A DNA stretch of 64,000 bases from Closterium sp. Naga37s-1 (GCA_947471745.1 CANJKZ010000512.1:1-64000), one strand, 5' to 3'. Counted from the first letter of the stretch, positions 22,842-33,630 are shown. The notes: generated by a model from the letters alone, not told the origin. A program made the numbers and translations.

Positions 22842-23009
22842 ATGCTTTTGCTGCGGTTGCTGCTGCTCTTCCTGCTGCTGCTGCTGCTGCTTCCACCCAG
22901 AGCTATTCAAGCTCAACTCACACAGCCGTGTGTAGATTCAGCTCTTTTTACTCCAGGGATACCGTGGGCAGGCGAGGCATCTGAAGAATGTACTCCGTGC
23001 CTGATTTAG
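22842..23009 (+). CDS. Possible small secreted Cys-containing peptide (55 aa)
   Basis: From ATG 22842: a Leu-rich hydrophobic stretch of about 17 residues, then PPRAIQAQ with an A-x-A-type signal cleavage site, then about 31 residues with three cysteines ending ECTPCLI. The Leu run comes from a CTG-type microsatellite, so the signal-peptide look may be chance. It ends against the 3' end of the minus-strand gene at 23006. Confidence 0.25.
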   Translation: MLLLRLLLLFLLLLLLLPPRAIQAQLTQPCVDSALFTPGIPWAGEASEECTPCLI

Positions 23010-23590
23010 ACGCGCTGGCAGCGTGCTGCCAAGCCAGGACCCTCACATGCAGGTAAGTTGAGGTCAGGGATGACGACCCGGGTACAAGGTGGCTTCTCAA
23101 AGCTCGCCCGTTCCTCCAATGGCTTGCATTCACATTGCTCCACCCACACGGCCCTGTAGTCACTGCTAGCTTCTGCTGAGCAGTCTGGTGCAGCATCGGA
23201 TGGAGGATGCTTGTCAGAGAGGACAGTTATTCCCTGGCTCTCCTTGCTCCGGACGTAGTCGGCCCAACTTAGTCTCATGCTGCGTTCTTCAAGCAACATA
23301 GGACCTCCTTGCCGCTGCGTGATTGCTGTGTCCGCCACTTCAACAGCGTTTCTTGCTGCCTTGTAGCTGGATGCTGCAGGCATGGTCGCCATGGGTTCTG
23401 CTGCTGCTGCAGGAGTTGAAGCACAGGCCCTGAAAATCCTACGCCGACGTCGAGCGTTGCTGCAGGCAGCACCATCACTGTGGGAGTCACCATGCTTGTC
23501 ACCGCGACCCCGTTTCATCCTTGAGACTCTTGACACTGCGGCGTGCTCTCTCACCAACTCCTTCGCCCAGGGACTGCGCGGCGCCATCAT
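23006..23590 (-). CDS. Hypothetical basic nuclear-type protein with C-terminal DLNLPA motif (194 aa)
   Basis: Single frame from MMAPRSPWAKELV to RCQRV. Basic clusters (SRMKRGRGDKHG, NARRRRRIFRA) in the first 55 residues could be nuclear-localisation signals. A central Ala-rich part is followed by MRLSWADYVRSKESQ and, near the C-terminus, VVIPDLNLPACEGPG, which contains the DLNxxP form of the plant EAR repression motif. No DNA-binding domain is seen, so it may be an exon of a larger gene or a co-repressor adaptor. Function is inference from motifs only. Confidence 0.4.
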   Translation of the reverse strand: MMAPRSPWAKELVREHAAVSRVSRMKRGRGDKHGDSHSDGAACSNARRRRRIFRACASTPAAAAEPMATMPAASSYKAARNAVEVADTAITQRQGGPMLLEERSMRLSWADYVRSKESQGITVLSDKHPPSDAAPDCSAEASSDYRAVWVEQCECKPLEERASFEKPPCTRVVIPDLNLPACEGPGLAARCQRV

Positions 23591-25060
23591 GTCATTATGA
23601 TAATCTCAATAAGCCCGACCTTAGAGCTCGGAACTTTGGGGAAGCCGCGTACTGGGACTCTCAGCGTACAATGAAGAGTTTAGGGCAATCCGAAGTCGTG
23701 ACGCCAGGGCTGGGGGGGGAACTGACACTACAGTGGGAGTGGGTGGGAGGAAGCGCGGCGCTGGTGAATAGTGGGCGCTCGGTAGGAATGCTAATGGAAG
23801 AACGACTGGGGTAGTAAGTCGTTTTTCAACACCCATTTCAGCCGACGTATGAGCTGAAGACCGACCCGCCACTGCTGAAGACCGACCCGCCACTATTCGA
23901 TAAGCTATACCTTTCGTTAACGCCATCTGATTATATTTTATGCTGGCAGATTTTGTCCGTGATGCGCCGTCCGTTGGGAGCTCATAAAAAGGTGAGGCCA
24001 CGTAACCTCGTGATGTCACATGCTCATTTCAGCTACCCGGAAAAGGCAAGGGCCAAAAAAGTCGCGAAAAAAATAGTATTGAGGTGATACGGAGACACAT
24101 GCCAGCCGAGACACATGACCACGGGCCACGTGATCTGCTCCCCTTATCAGCAGCATTCGTAGGAACAAGCGGAGGGGATAGCTTTGGTGGGAGATTGTGC
24201 TAGCACGCGCGCTCGAACCGTCGATTCGTAATGAGAACTTCATCGTGTAGATCAGTGATCGTATACTACCTCTATAGCTAGCTGATCGTACATGCCAAAC
24301 AGAAAGCACCTTAGACAGTTTCTAAACCCTCAGAAAAAGGCGGTGAACATGACGCGTGGTTCGAAGCACGTGGGTTTCAACTGAAACCTTCAGTTCGGTG
24401 GATATGAACAGTCGCCGCAAATCTAGCCAGATCAGAGAGTTTCGGCGAAGGTTATCACACTCACAAGACTACGTCACAATGGCATTGTTCTCTTGCCGCA
24501 CAAGCAAACAGAGCCCTCCGCACAAGCCCTGCGGGAAGCATGTTCCTCGAAGGGTCAACACTCCCGCGGTATCGGCGAAAATGCTGCTAACGACAAAGCA
24601 GGTTTGCAATCAGTTCTGCTTTTTTTTCGTTGACCATGCCCAGGCTGCCCAGGATGCTCAAAACGTTTCATCCCAACCATTCACAAACCTTCGGCCTTTG
24701 ATATATTTTTGTGGTGAGTAAATTCATCGCTAAATGTCCCAAAAACGGGCGTTCAGATCTGCCCGTTTTTGCTTGTGCGTCCCCTTATTCAACCTCGGAT
24801 GGGCGGATAGGGTTCGCACGGGCGGTGCCTCCCGTTTGCCCGTAATTGAAGTTTCGAAGTAAGGTATGAGCGGACTAGTTATGATGCGTTCTGTTACCCA
24901 TGAGCGCACAAGAAAAACTACCAGGTTCGGTACACAATAACGAGTTGGGAGGCTCGACGTGGGCTTTAAGCCTTGTCACGCGCGTTCCTAGAATATTCGT
25001 CAGGGAGGCCAAGCACCCCCAATGCGCCCACAGAACGATACCAATGCAGTGTGGGAGAGA
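23591..25060. other. Intergenic region without a supported gene
   Basis: Several short frames exist on both strands (for example 24356-24721), none with recognised motifs or splice support. Confidence 0.4.
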
Positions 25061-25069
25061 AAACTCAGA

Positions 25070-25620
25070 GCGTGTCACCTCGGGCTCGAATCCCCAAATT
25101 CGAGCAGGCGTATCGTTTCCACTGTACAAACACTGTCCCATGTAGTTCCGGAAACAAATTCGAACAGAATAACAAATGTGACAGCTTGTTCTCGAGGTGA
25201 CGCCCCCCTTGTTCGAACAAGCGCCTTGTTCGAATATGCGACGTCGCACAAAATCGGGCGACGGAGTGAGGCGTCGAATCCACCGTTTGACGGTTCGCCA
25301 GCCTCTACGAACAAGCCAAAACGCTTTCGCGTTCAATGCGACACTCGCAAGCCAAAAACACATTCGTGGGCGACGCGACGCATGGCTGACCAATCAAATG
25401 TGCCGTCCCTGCGGAATTTCTGTCACCAAGGTCTTGGCGTTCGAACAACTCTGTTCACACGTGCAGCGTGAATCGCTACCCGCCCGATGTGACAGCGTTG
25501 TTCGGATGGGCGACAATTCCGTCATGCGACGTCGTAGAAGCCCATGCGAGTTGTGGCGAAACAAGTAAGATTTCACTTGTTCGAACAAGAGTGTTGTTCG
25601 AACAGCGAGGTGACAAGCCC
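25070..25620. repeat. Cluster of TTCGAA-centred palindromes
   Basis: The perfect 14-bp palindrome CTTGTTCGAACAAG occurs near 25206 and 25577. Variants around TTCGAA occur near 25156, 25224, 25439 and 25594. No gene is supported here. The cluster could be a decayed repeat element or a protein-binding region. Confidence 0.5.
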
Positions 25621-26404
25621 TTGATACGGAATCTGGAATCAGGGGCTGTCGCTATCAGGGAATTTTCCCTACTGGCCCTTGAATTCCATGGCAAGGTTCT
25701 CCATGAACCCTGAAATTGATGGGTTGCAAAATCTCTAGCCCTGAACCTTTTCAGGGCTGATTTCTGGCTGATTCCTGACTTGTTAAGGAGAAACTTTTGG
25801 CCCTTCCCTGAAATGAAGGGGGGATTTCAGGCGAACCCTGGAACAAGAAACAACTCAATACCCCTTCCTTCCCCCCCCCCCCCCCACCCCACCCCCCCCT
25901 CAATCAACCTGACCTATCACCCCATTTCAAGTTTGTGGTTGGGCCGGAACTCGAACCCAACCTTGACGGGCTGCTTGTGCCAATCATAGATACTGTGGGC
26001 CAAAACTCCAACTCCCTTGCGACGACACAGAGAAAGCAGCATATTATGAGTCTAAGCTCCATGCTCTAAGCTCTAAGTGATAACTCAACTGCTCTTGAAT
26101 GCAGGGTTTTTTTTTTCTTCTTCTTCTTCTTTTTTTGAGATGCGTATACATAACGTGAATGCAAAGTTATCGGTGGTCGTAACTGTGTTTGCTTATAATA
26201 TGTGCAGATGTACTTGTTGCAAAAACGAGGCCTGTAAAATTTTCACCCTAAGCCTGATTTCAAGGGATGAAAGGTTTCCAGCCCTGAAGCCTAAAGGGCT
26301 GATTTTCGGCCCAAACCTGCTAAATACAGGGTCGTACATGCCATGTCCCCTGATTTGTCCAGGTGCCCCAAAACCAATCGACAGCCCTGTCTGCAATATT
26401 ACGA
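25621..26404. other. Low-complexity intergenic DNA
   Basis: Contains scattered agccctgaa/tttcaggg inverted words (25630-25840 and again 26240-26350), a C-rich run (25868-25902) and a pyrimidine T/TCT tract (26106-26136). No coding sequence recognised. Confidence 0.45.
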
Positions 26405-26409
26405 GTTTT

Positions 26410-26721
26410 TGTAAGGATCTTATCTGACATTCCTTAATGCTCACCTCAGCAACGTGTACAAGACTGGTCGTTTCTTCGCCCTTTACTGCTAACGGTGTTC
26501 GCCACATTCGCCAAACCTTACACTGCTAGACCTGGCCAAGTCGGCCTACGCTTTGGGGCTAGCCCGAACCTCGTTGCCAGTATGGCACTAGCTAGCTCGC
26601 ACGCACCGTGTTATCGTTTGCGATTTTCACTATAAATGTTTGCTCACATGTTAGCTCACATTTGTACTCGTTTGACTCAATAGTGCAATCTTCACTCGCT
26701 CGTTCAATTGCACCCGTAACA
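26410..26721 (+). repeat. 5' LTR of the gypsy element (312 bp)
   Basis: Contains CTATAAATG near 26631 as a likely TATA box. Longer than its partner through an extra 'catgttagctca' segment and other indels; clearly diverged, so the insertion is old. Directly after it, TGGCTACCAGGGTTAC (26724-26739) may be the primer site. Confidence 0.88.
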
Positions 26722-26919
26722 CTTGGCTACCAGGGTTACTTTCCTTCGGACCGCGCATTTTTCCAGAACCAGCACTCTCATTTTTTTTTTTTTCCTTTTT
26801 TTTTCACTCGAAGGGACATACGCCTCTCAGCGTACTAGGAGCCGCTGTCCCCGTGCTCTCTCGTAAGCACGTGCAGCCACGACTGCGCCTAGTACATAAG
26901 CCGGCCGACGTCCTTCGAA

Positions 26920-27546
26920 ATGGCGGATCAGATTAACCTCGCCGACCTCACGCAGGAGCGGCTGGACGAGCTGACGCGGCAACTGCGCGAAAGCGCAGAG
27001 GAAATTGCGACACTAACGGCAGAGCACGAATCCCTCCAACGCACAGTCAACCATGCACAGACATAAACACAAGCAACACCAGCACCAGCAGCACCAACGA
27101 CATCCCGACATGAGAGCGTGGGACAACGCTTGACCGCTGCTAGTGATGGCGTCGCACGAGAAGAAGCGCGCGACGACCACGGCACGACACACTGCAGAGC
27201 GACGACTGCGGCAGAAGACCAACGTCGCGTCAATATTGAGACGCAGAACAACGACTCAACCCTTCTCTCGCCAATGCCTCTCAAGCCACAGCGTCCACTG
27301 TGCTTTGACCCGAGTCAACGGGGTGGTCCGGTGTTTCAATCGTGGATTTTCATTATGAACTTTTTCTTCGACGCCAACTATGTCACGTCGGATGCGGCAA
27401 GAACCCGATACGCCGTATTGTTGCTGTGAGGATCCTCCATGGATTGGTGGCACGTCATCGTCACGAAGCAGAGCGACTACGAGCCGCTACCGCAAGGGGA
27501 GGGACCTTCCAGACCCACGATCCCTTGGGCACCGTCGTATTGCAAA
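26920..27546 (+). pseudogene. Gypsy gag, 5' part
   Basis: Starts MADQINLADLTQERLDELTR, an acidic coiled-coil-like start (RLDELTRQLRESAEEIATL) typical of gag N-termini. A stop at about 27064 and frameshifts follow. Readable again as PLCFDPSQRGGPVFQSWIF and ANYVTSDAARTRYAV (27290-27429). Interrupted by the insertion at 27547. Confidence 0.7.
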
Positions 27547-27724
27547 TGTCAGAATAGTAGGCAGAACGAGGAGCCATAGCTAGGGTTTAGCTAGCTAGGC
27601 AAGAGAAAATAGGCAAAGGAGGAGGTTCACTAGCAAACATTGGGATACATATAGCAAACCCTAACAGGGCTGTACTCACTATAGAGTACCCCACTGCAGA
27701 CTAGAGAAACATAACATTCTGACA
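27547..27724 (-). repeat. 3' LTR of the TRIM-like element
   Basis: TGTCAGAATAG...CATTCTGACA on the plus strand: ends are an extended inverted repeat TGTCAGAAT/ATTCTGACA. Confidence 0.88.
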
Positions 27725-28884
27725 CACCCCCATAGTCAAAGTGGGGTATAATCAGCACAGCAAGTAGTCATAGAGCAGGTTCACAAGGACAAGCAAAGCT
27801 AGAGGCATTCACAGAGGGCAAGTGAGGAGGAGGAGGGAATGTGAGAGGAGAGGAGATGGGAGGCGACGACGGATGCTGCAGACACACGGTAGCGGCTGGC
27901 TCAGTGGCTACCGAAGCAAAGGCCCGGACTACAGGAGTAACTGGCTCTCCGGCTAACTCTGAGCGGCTGGAGCAACTGACCCACGGGCGACTGGCGACTA
28001 CCGGAGATTGTAGCCTCCGGACTACTAGCGCTGCTGGCGACACGACGGCTCAACCTCCGCTCAACCTCCCCCAACTGTCCCGCCCCCCTTTCACACACCC
28101 CTTGCTGCACCCCTAGCTCCACTCCCATGTCACCCCCCTAGCACCACTCCTTCGGCTCCCACACACCCACCCCCCTCAGCGGCAGCTGCAGCAGTGGGAG
28201 ACGGAGGAGGAGGAGCAGCAGGGAACGGCTCACACACCCGCCACCCCCATACCCGCCACCCCCATACCCTCCAACGCAGGGCAGAAACGCGGGTAGCAGG
28301 TGGGGCGGCGTGTGAGCAGAAGCAAGGCGGCGCGCGGGCCCCCAGGGCGCCTCGACGAGCGACGGGAGGGGGCGACGCGCGGGCCCCCTGGGCGACGGGA
28401 GGGGCGACGCGCGCCCCCCCAGGGCGCCGCGACGGGCGACGGGAGGGGGGGGCAACGCGCTGGCCCCCAGGGCGCCGCGACGGGCGACGGGAAGGGCGAT
28501 GCGCGGCCCCCCATGGTGCCGCGACGGGCGACGGGGCAGCGCGCGCGGGTTCCCGGGGGCGACTCGCGGGTCGACGGGGGCAGCGCGCGGGTCGACGGGG
28601 GCAGCGCGTTGGTCGACGGGGAGGGATGCGCGGGTCGCCGGGGGCGGCGCGACGGTCGACGGGGGGGACGCGCGGGTCCCCGGGGTGACGCGTGAGGCAG
28701 CAAACCGCCGCGCGCCTCGGGGCGCACGGCGGGCAGAAAACCGCCGCGCGCCCCGAGCGCACGGCGGGCAGAAGCGCGTGGCGGGAAGAAAAAACGTTGC
28801 GCGCCACGGGGCGCGCGACAGACAGGACAGCAGCAGCGGAAGCATGTGGGCCCACAGGCCAGGAGCGCAAAGGCTCTAATACCA

Positions 28885-29062
28885 TGTCAGAATAGTAGGC
28901 AGAACGAGGAGCCATAGCTAGGGTTTAGCTAGCTAGGCAAGAGAAAATAGGCAAAGGAGGAGGTTCACTAGCAAACATTGGGATACATATAGCAAACCCT
29001 AACAGGGCTGTACTCACTATAGATTACCCCACTGCAGACTAGAGAAACATAACATTCTGACA
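28885..29062 (-). repeat. 5' LTR of the TRIM-like element
   Basis: Same as 27547-27724 except atagattacc for atagagtacc. Confidence 0.88.
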
Positions 29063-29067
29063 GCAAA

Positions 29068-29553
29068 GTCACCCAGTATCACACGTGGGATGCGTAGTGC
29101 ACGGGTCTGTGTGGGAGATTCGAGCCAATCGCGGTGTCAATTTCCGCACGCTAGAAGCTGCGCACTTGGCGTCAACTCGGTTCCGTCCAAGACTGTGGAT
29201 TTCTGGCGCTGTGTGAGCAAGCGGGGTACATGCATGAAGCCGAGCACGTCGATCGCTACGTCGGAGGCCTTAAAAACGAAATCGCGCAAGAGATCCTGCT
29301 CCGTGGCGTCACGGACTTCACAAAATCCTCGCCATGGTGGGAAAAATCGATTTTCTCTGCTGGCCAAGAATGGGGTCCTACAACAATTGGGGACGAACGA
29401 GAGCGCCACGATATGCGCCGTCGCCGCGAATGTCACTTCCGCACCGTTTAAAGGGCGCTTCTTCGCGTGCAATCGGCCCGGGCACCGCAAAAGCGAATGT
29501 CCAGAGGCTAAGGGGAATAAGGGAGCTGAGCAGCAGAAAGGGTCTAAGCAGTA
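29068..29553 (+). pseudogene. Gypsy gag, 3' part with defective zinc knuckle
   Basis: Continues gag after the insertion: AGYMHEAEHVDRYVGGLKNE is the conserved gag segment before the knuckle. The knuckle reads RFFACNRPGHRKSECPE: C-x4-H-x4-C is kept but the first Cys position is Phe (ttc, one change from tgc). Confidence 0.75.
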
Positions 29554-29639
29554 GGGAAACGCTAGGAGTCAGTAGCAGACGGGCCCGCTACTAACCAGAC
29601 TCGCCGCTCGCCCGACCCAACCGACCCTCACCGAGTGAC

Positions 29640-30000
29640 AGTACCGATTCACGCGGTCGATCACACTCGGATAAACAAGGAGGGTACCATGGTAGACAAC
29701 CCAATACTGCACAGACGGAAAATTCACATAGACTTAGTTAAAAAATTTGTTGACAGATGAGCTAGTCACAACCTAATCAACACTGCTACAGCACGGAAAC
29801 TGCAACTGCCACTAATCCGATGCTTACCTAAGATCGACGCAAGACTGGTCGACGACAATGCACTGGCGATACGGGAACCCGTGGACCGAGTTTGGATCCG
29901 CTGCGGGGGTAACTTCACATTCACCCAGAAAATGCTGGCCACAACCCTCGATAGAACCGACATTTTACTCAGTCGTGATTGGCTGCAATGACATAACCCA
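29640..30000 (+). pseudogene. Gypsy protease, active site destroyed
   Basis: Retropepsin-like segment IHIDLVKKFVDR then stop then ASHNLINTATARKLQLPL. The expected D-S-G-A box reads D-R-stop-A at 29752-29763. The downstream ILLSRDWLQ matches the second conserved protease strand. Confidence 0.7.
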
Positions 30001-30299
30001 CAAATAGACTAGACGACGACTAACTACAGCATGCAAGTCAACGGTAACAGCATCACCCTACCTCGCTGGAGCTCGCCTGAGTCTTCGTCGATTCGAATCA
30101 ATGCCATCACGATGAAACGCGCCGTAGCGGCAGGAGCTGCTGTGTATGCTGTTGACTTCTGTGAAGCCGAGGCAGCAGAGCAACCAAGCGACTTACAGAA
30201 ACTGCTCGCCGCCGTATTGGATGACCTGGCAGAAATCCAGAGGCAGTACAAGGAGATATTCCCCGACGATTTACGAGAGGGGCTGCCACCTCAGTGACC

Positions 30300-31690
30300 G
30301 CACGCCCACAGTATACAGTTGGAACCGGGGGCAGAGCCGACAGTAGAGCGACAGTTCAGACTGACCCAGCCCGAGCTGGACGAACTTCGGAAGCAGCTGG
30401 ATAACTTGCTCGAGAAAAAAAATCATTCACCCGAGCTCGTCACAGTTCACCGCATTGATCTTATTAACGCCGAAAAAGGAAGGGGGATTTCGCATGTGTA
30501 TCGACTACCGTGTACTAAACAAAGTTACCATCAAATCACGTTACCCGATCCTGCGAGCCGACGAACTGATCGACCAACTTTGCACAACTTGCTTTTCAAA
30601 GATTGACCTTAGAAGGGGTTACCATCAAATTCGCGTCAACCCACTCGACTGACTGGAAACTTCCTTCTGGACCCACTACGGCTCTTTCGAATATACAGTC
30701 ATGCCCTTCGGACTGACCAATGCCCCCGCGACCTTCCAAATGACGATGAACGAGGCATTCCGCCCGCTTTTAGATAAGTTAGTCATTCTCTACTTAAGAT
30801 GACATACTAGTTTACAGCCTCGGCAGAACACACCACTTACGGGACATTGAAGCAGTTTTTAAGGTTTTAGTTGAACACCGCCTCCTCATGAACACTTCTA
30901 AATGTGAGTTTCTACAGGACAGAGTGGAGTTTTTGGGCCACGTTATTTCGACCAACGGCGTGGAAATAGACCCAAAGAAGAGCGCGACGACTCAGGCCTG
31001 GAACCCGCCGACCAACCTGAATCGAGTTGCAAAGTTTTTCTGGGTTCGTCAACTACGTGCTCCGGTTCGTCCCCAACATGGCGAAGCTGACTGCCCCGCT
31101 GACCGACCTGCTGAGGAAGGAGGTTGAGTACACTTGGGGGAGAAAGAGCAAGCTGCCATTTCTGCCCTAAAAGAAATTTTGTGCCTTTTCACATCGCTGA
31201 TCCTCACCACCCGTTTGAGCTTGTCACCGACGCAAGTAACATCGCCGTTGGAGCCGTACTGATGCAGAACTTCAGGAACGGCCTTTAGCCAATCGCGTAC
31301 GAGTCCCGCAAACTTCATCCACCCGATCGCAATTATCCGATACATGATCGTGAGATGCTTGCCATCGTGCACGCGTTCAAGGTGTGGCGGTGCTACCTGA
31401 TAGGAGCAGACGTGACCGTACGGACATACCATCGCTCGCTATAGTACCTTCGCGCCGAACCGAAACTAAACCCACGATAGATCCACTTGTTGGGCTATAT
31501 GGAGTCCAACTTCCACTATACAGTAACGTAAAAAAAAGGTGCATCGAACATCGCCGACGCCCTCACCCTCCCCACGTCCCAACTACACGGCATACTACTC
31601 GTCCAATCCAACCCGCTACTGACCGGACCATTCACCCACGGCTACCACATCGATCCATTTTTCACCACTGGGAATTCGCAGCAGCTGACA
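30300..31690 (+). pseudogene. Gypsy reverse transcriptase and RNase H
   Basis: RT blocks in order: [51 protein letters not shown], then the catalytic YLDD box, which carries one extra base (tactta-a-gatgac, 30791-30803) and so is frameshifted. After it EHRLLMNTSKCEFLQ and FLGHVISTNGVEIDP are readable. RNase H: ELVTDASNIAVGAVLMQ (31208-31268) and YPIHDREMLAIVHAF. Stops and shifts throughout. Confidence 0.85.
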
Positions 31691-31789
31691 GGAGGCTAAG
31701 GGAGTTTATTACGTAAGACCGGAACCAACTTCATCTGGGTACCAGCATATTCACTGCTACGGGATTTACTACCGCAAGCAGCACATGAC

Positions 31790-32990
31790 GGGGTTACCTC
31801 GGGTCATTTCAGGGTAGAAACAAACGCGAAAACAACTACAGCGGTACTATTACTGGCCGGAACTGTTGACCGATGTGCAGCACCACGTGGGATCGTGCCC
31901 CACGTGCCAGGTGATGAAAAGTCCGCGGAAGAAGGCGGTCAATTACAACCAATTCCGCCACCCGAACGAGCCTGGCAGCAGGTGACCATGGATTTCAAGC
32001 CCCGGTAGTAACGACAAGGTCATGGTCGTCGTTCATACTGAAAAAAATGGCTCATTTCATTGCGTGCAAGAAACCGATCTCGGCCCAAGAAACCACTCAC
32101 CTGTTCATCACATCCGTCGTTCGCCATCACGGGATACCAGCAGCAATCATCAGCGACAGGGACACGAAGTTTACAAGCAACTTTTGGAAGAATCTTTGGG
32201 AGCAGTTTGGGACCCGACCACTATTCAGTTCGTCCTACCACCCCTGGACCCAGTAACAGACCGAGAGAACGAACCAGACCATGGGGCAACTGATTTGTGC
32301 CACGTGTGACGACCCCGCAAACGGGGAGCAGCAGTTGCCGTTGAAAGAGTTCGTTTACGACAATGCCACGTCAGCAACCACACAGTAGTCGCTGTTCTAC
32401 CTAAATTATGGGCAGAACCCTACAGTGCCCATGACGCCGAGTCCGGACAACCCGACACCACGAGCGCAATATTTCGCTGAGATTCTGGAGAATGCCCGAA
32501 CACGCGCAGCGTAGGCAATTAAAAAAGAGAATGTCATCACTAAGAGAAACGCTGACCGCCATCGCCGCCCCGTCACATACCATTCAGGAGACTACATTCT
32601 GCTCGACACCCAGAACCTACTCCCGCCCGTCACCGCCCATCTCCTGTTACCTGCCGACTGGTACATCAGCCCGTCATTCCACGTCAGTTTACTTCGCCAG
32701 TACATCCCGACCACAAGCGAACTGCCATGCCACCGACCACCCTCGACGACTCGTCCGGCATCAAAGCCCGTCGTCGACCCCGAGAAAATTCAGACCCATT
32801 GGATTCGTCACCCCCAAGGGTCTCGGAGGATCGAATTCCTCGTCCGCTGGAAAGATCGCACCCCAACCGAAGACAGCAGGGTGCCCCTGGGCAGCATCGA
32901 AAAGCACCATGTCCTCCAAGTGTACCTGCGAAGCCGGGGATTCCGCGATATACACGCACTCGCTTAGTGGAGGGGCTTCTTGAAGAGGGG
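31790..32990 (+). pseudogene. Gypsy integrase with chromodomain-like C-terminus
   Basis: Zinc finger QHHVGSCPTCQVMK, core with AAIISDRDTKFTSNFW and SSSYHPWTQ, the latter followed by a stop where Q-T-E-R-x-N continues. The end reads RRIEFLVRWKDRTPTEDS, close to the chromodomain F-L-V-K-W-x-G pattern of chromoviruses. A purine-rich tract (agaggggggaag) directly precedes the 3' LTR. Confidence 0.8.
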
Positions 32991-32995
32991 GGAAG

Positions 32996-33289
32996 TGTAA
33001 GGTTTGTTTCGACATTCCTTACTGTGCACCTCAGCAACGCATACAAGACGGACAGTTTCTTCACCCATTACTGCTAACCGTGTTCGCCACATTCGCGCGT
33101 CACTTTTGCCAAACCTTGCACCGTTGGACTTGGCCGGGTCGGCCTACGCTTCGGGGCTAGCATCGCACTAGCTAGCTCGCACGCACTGCATTCCTGTTTG
33201 CCGTTTTTGCTATAAATATTTGCTCACATTCGTACTCGTTTGACTCAATATTGCAATCTTCACTCACTCGTTCAATTGCACCCGTAACA
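32996..33289 (+). repeat. 3' LTR of the gypsy element (294 bp)
   Basis: TGTAAGGTTTG...CCCGTAACA with CTATAAATA near 33212. Aligns over its length with 26410-26721, with many substitutions and a 'gcgcgtcactttt' insertion. Confidence 0.88.
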
Positions 33290-33358
33290 GTTTTTGAAGG
33301 ACGCATTCTTTAAATATATATAGATTTTGACAAGCAGAAAAGACATTATTGTAGCAGT

Positions 33359-33483
33359 TGTGAAGAAATGAGGAATGAATGAACTAGGAAAGTGTTGGGT
33401 ACAAATATGAAACCCTAGAAACTTGTACCCCTTAGTGTCTACCCCACTATAGCCTACACAGGCTAAGTCATATATGTCTGACA
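33359..33483 (-). repeat. 3' LTR of copia F
   Basis: On the minus strand TGTCAGACATATATG...TTCTTCACA. The adjacent cacccccata (33484-33493) is the polypurine tract TATGGGGGTG read on minus. Confidence 0.92.
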
Positions 33484-33507
33484 CACCCCCATAGGCAAAG
33501 TGGGGGA

Positions 33508-33630
33508 GAACAAGGGGTCACAAGACCAGTCAAGCAAAGCAAAGCAAGCTCAGGGTGGATCACAACGTCACCACACATTCCGAGCACAAGTTCAACGGCC
33601 ACAAGGCCAGTTCACATGCAGGATTATAAA
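33508..33630 (-). other. Conserved non-coding block between pol and PPT of copia F
   Basis: Plus-strand words tcacaagaccagtcaag, gcaaagcaagctcagggtgg and ggccacaaggccagttca occur in the same order in copia B (42788-42895) and copia E (10376-10475, 53355-53454), although their LTRs and pol have diverged. No frame is conserved. Confidence 0.7.

Larger units (their letters stand above)
27547..29062 (-). mobile_element. Non-autonomous short LTR retrotransposon (TRIM/LARD-like) inserted in gypsy gag
   Basis: LTRs of 178 bp at 27547-27724 and 28885-29062 differ at one position. Perfect target duplication gcaaa (27542-27546, 29063-29067). PPT cacccccata (27725-27734) and PBS TGGTATTAGAGC on minus (28873-28884) are those of the copia families here. 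The 1160-bp interior holds GC-rich repeats (28310-28690) and no gag or pol motif. Probably moved by copia proteins in trans, and recently, given the LTR identity. Confidence 0.9.
26405..33294 (+). mobile_element. Ty3/gypsy chromovirus-type LTR retrotransposon, decayed
   Basis: LTRs at 26410-26721 and 32996-33289, both TGTAAGG...GTAACA, flanked by the 5-bp duplication gtttt (26405-26409 and 33290-33294). Order on the plus strand: gag, zinc knuckle, protease, RT, RNase H, integrase, chromodomain-like segment. RT before integrase identifies Ty3/gypsy. Many stops and shifts. A 1.5-kb LTR element (27547-29062) sits in gag. Confidence 0.92.

Noticed and set aside
24875..25393. Minus-strand 172-codon frame
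   Set aside because: Crosses the TTCGAA repeat cluster, odd composition, no splice or motif support.
28130..28915. 261-codon minus-strand frame in the short LTR element
   Set aside because: Runs through the LTR and repeats, composition only (Arg/Pro/Ala), no gag or pol motif.
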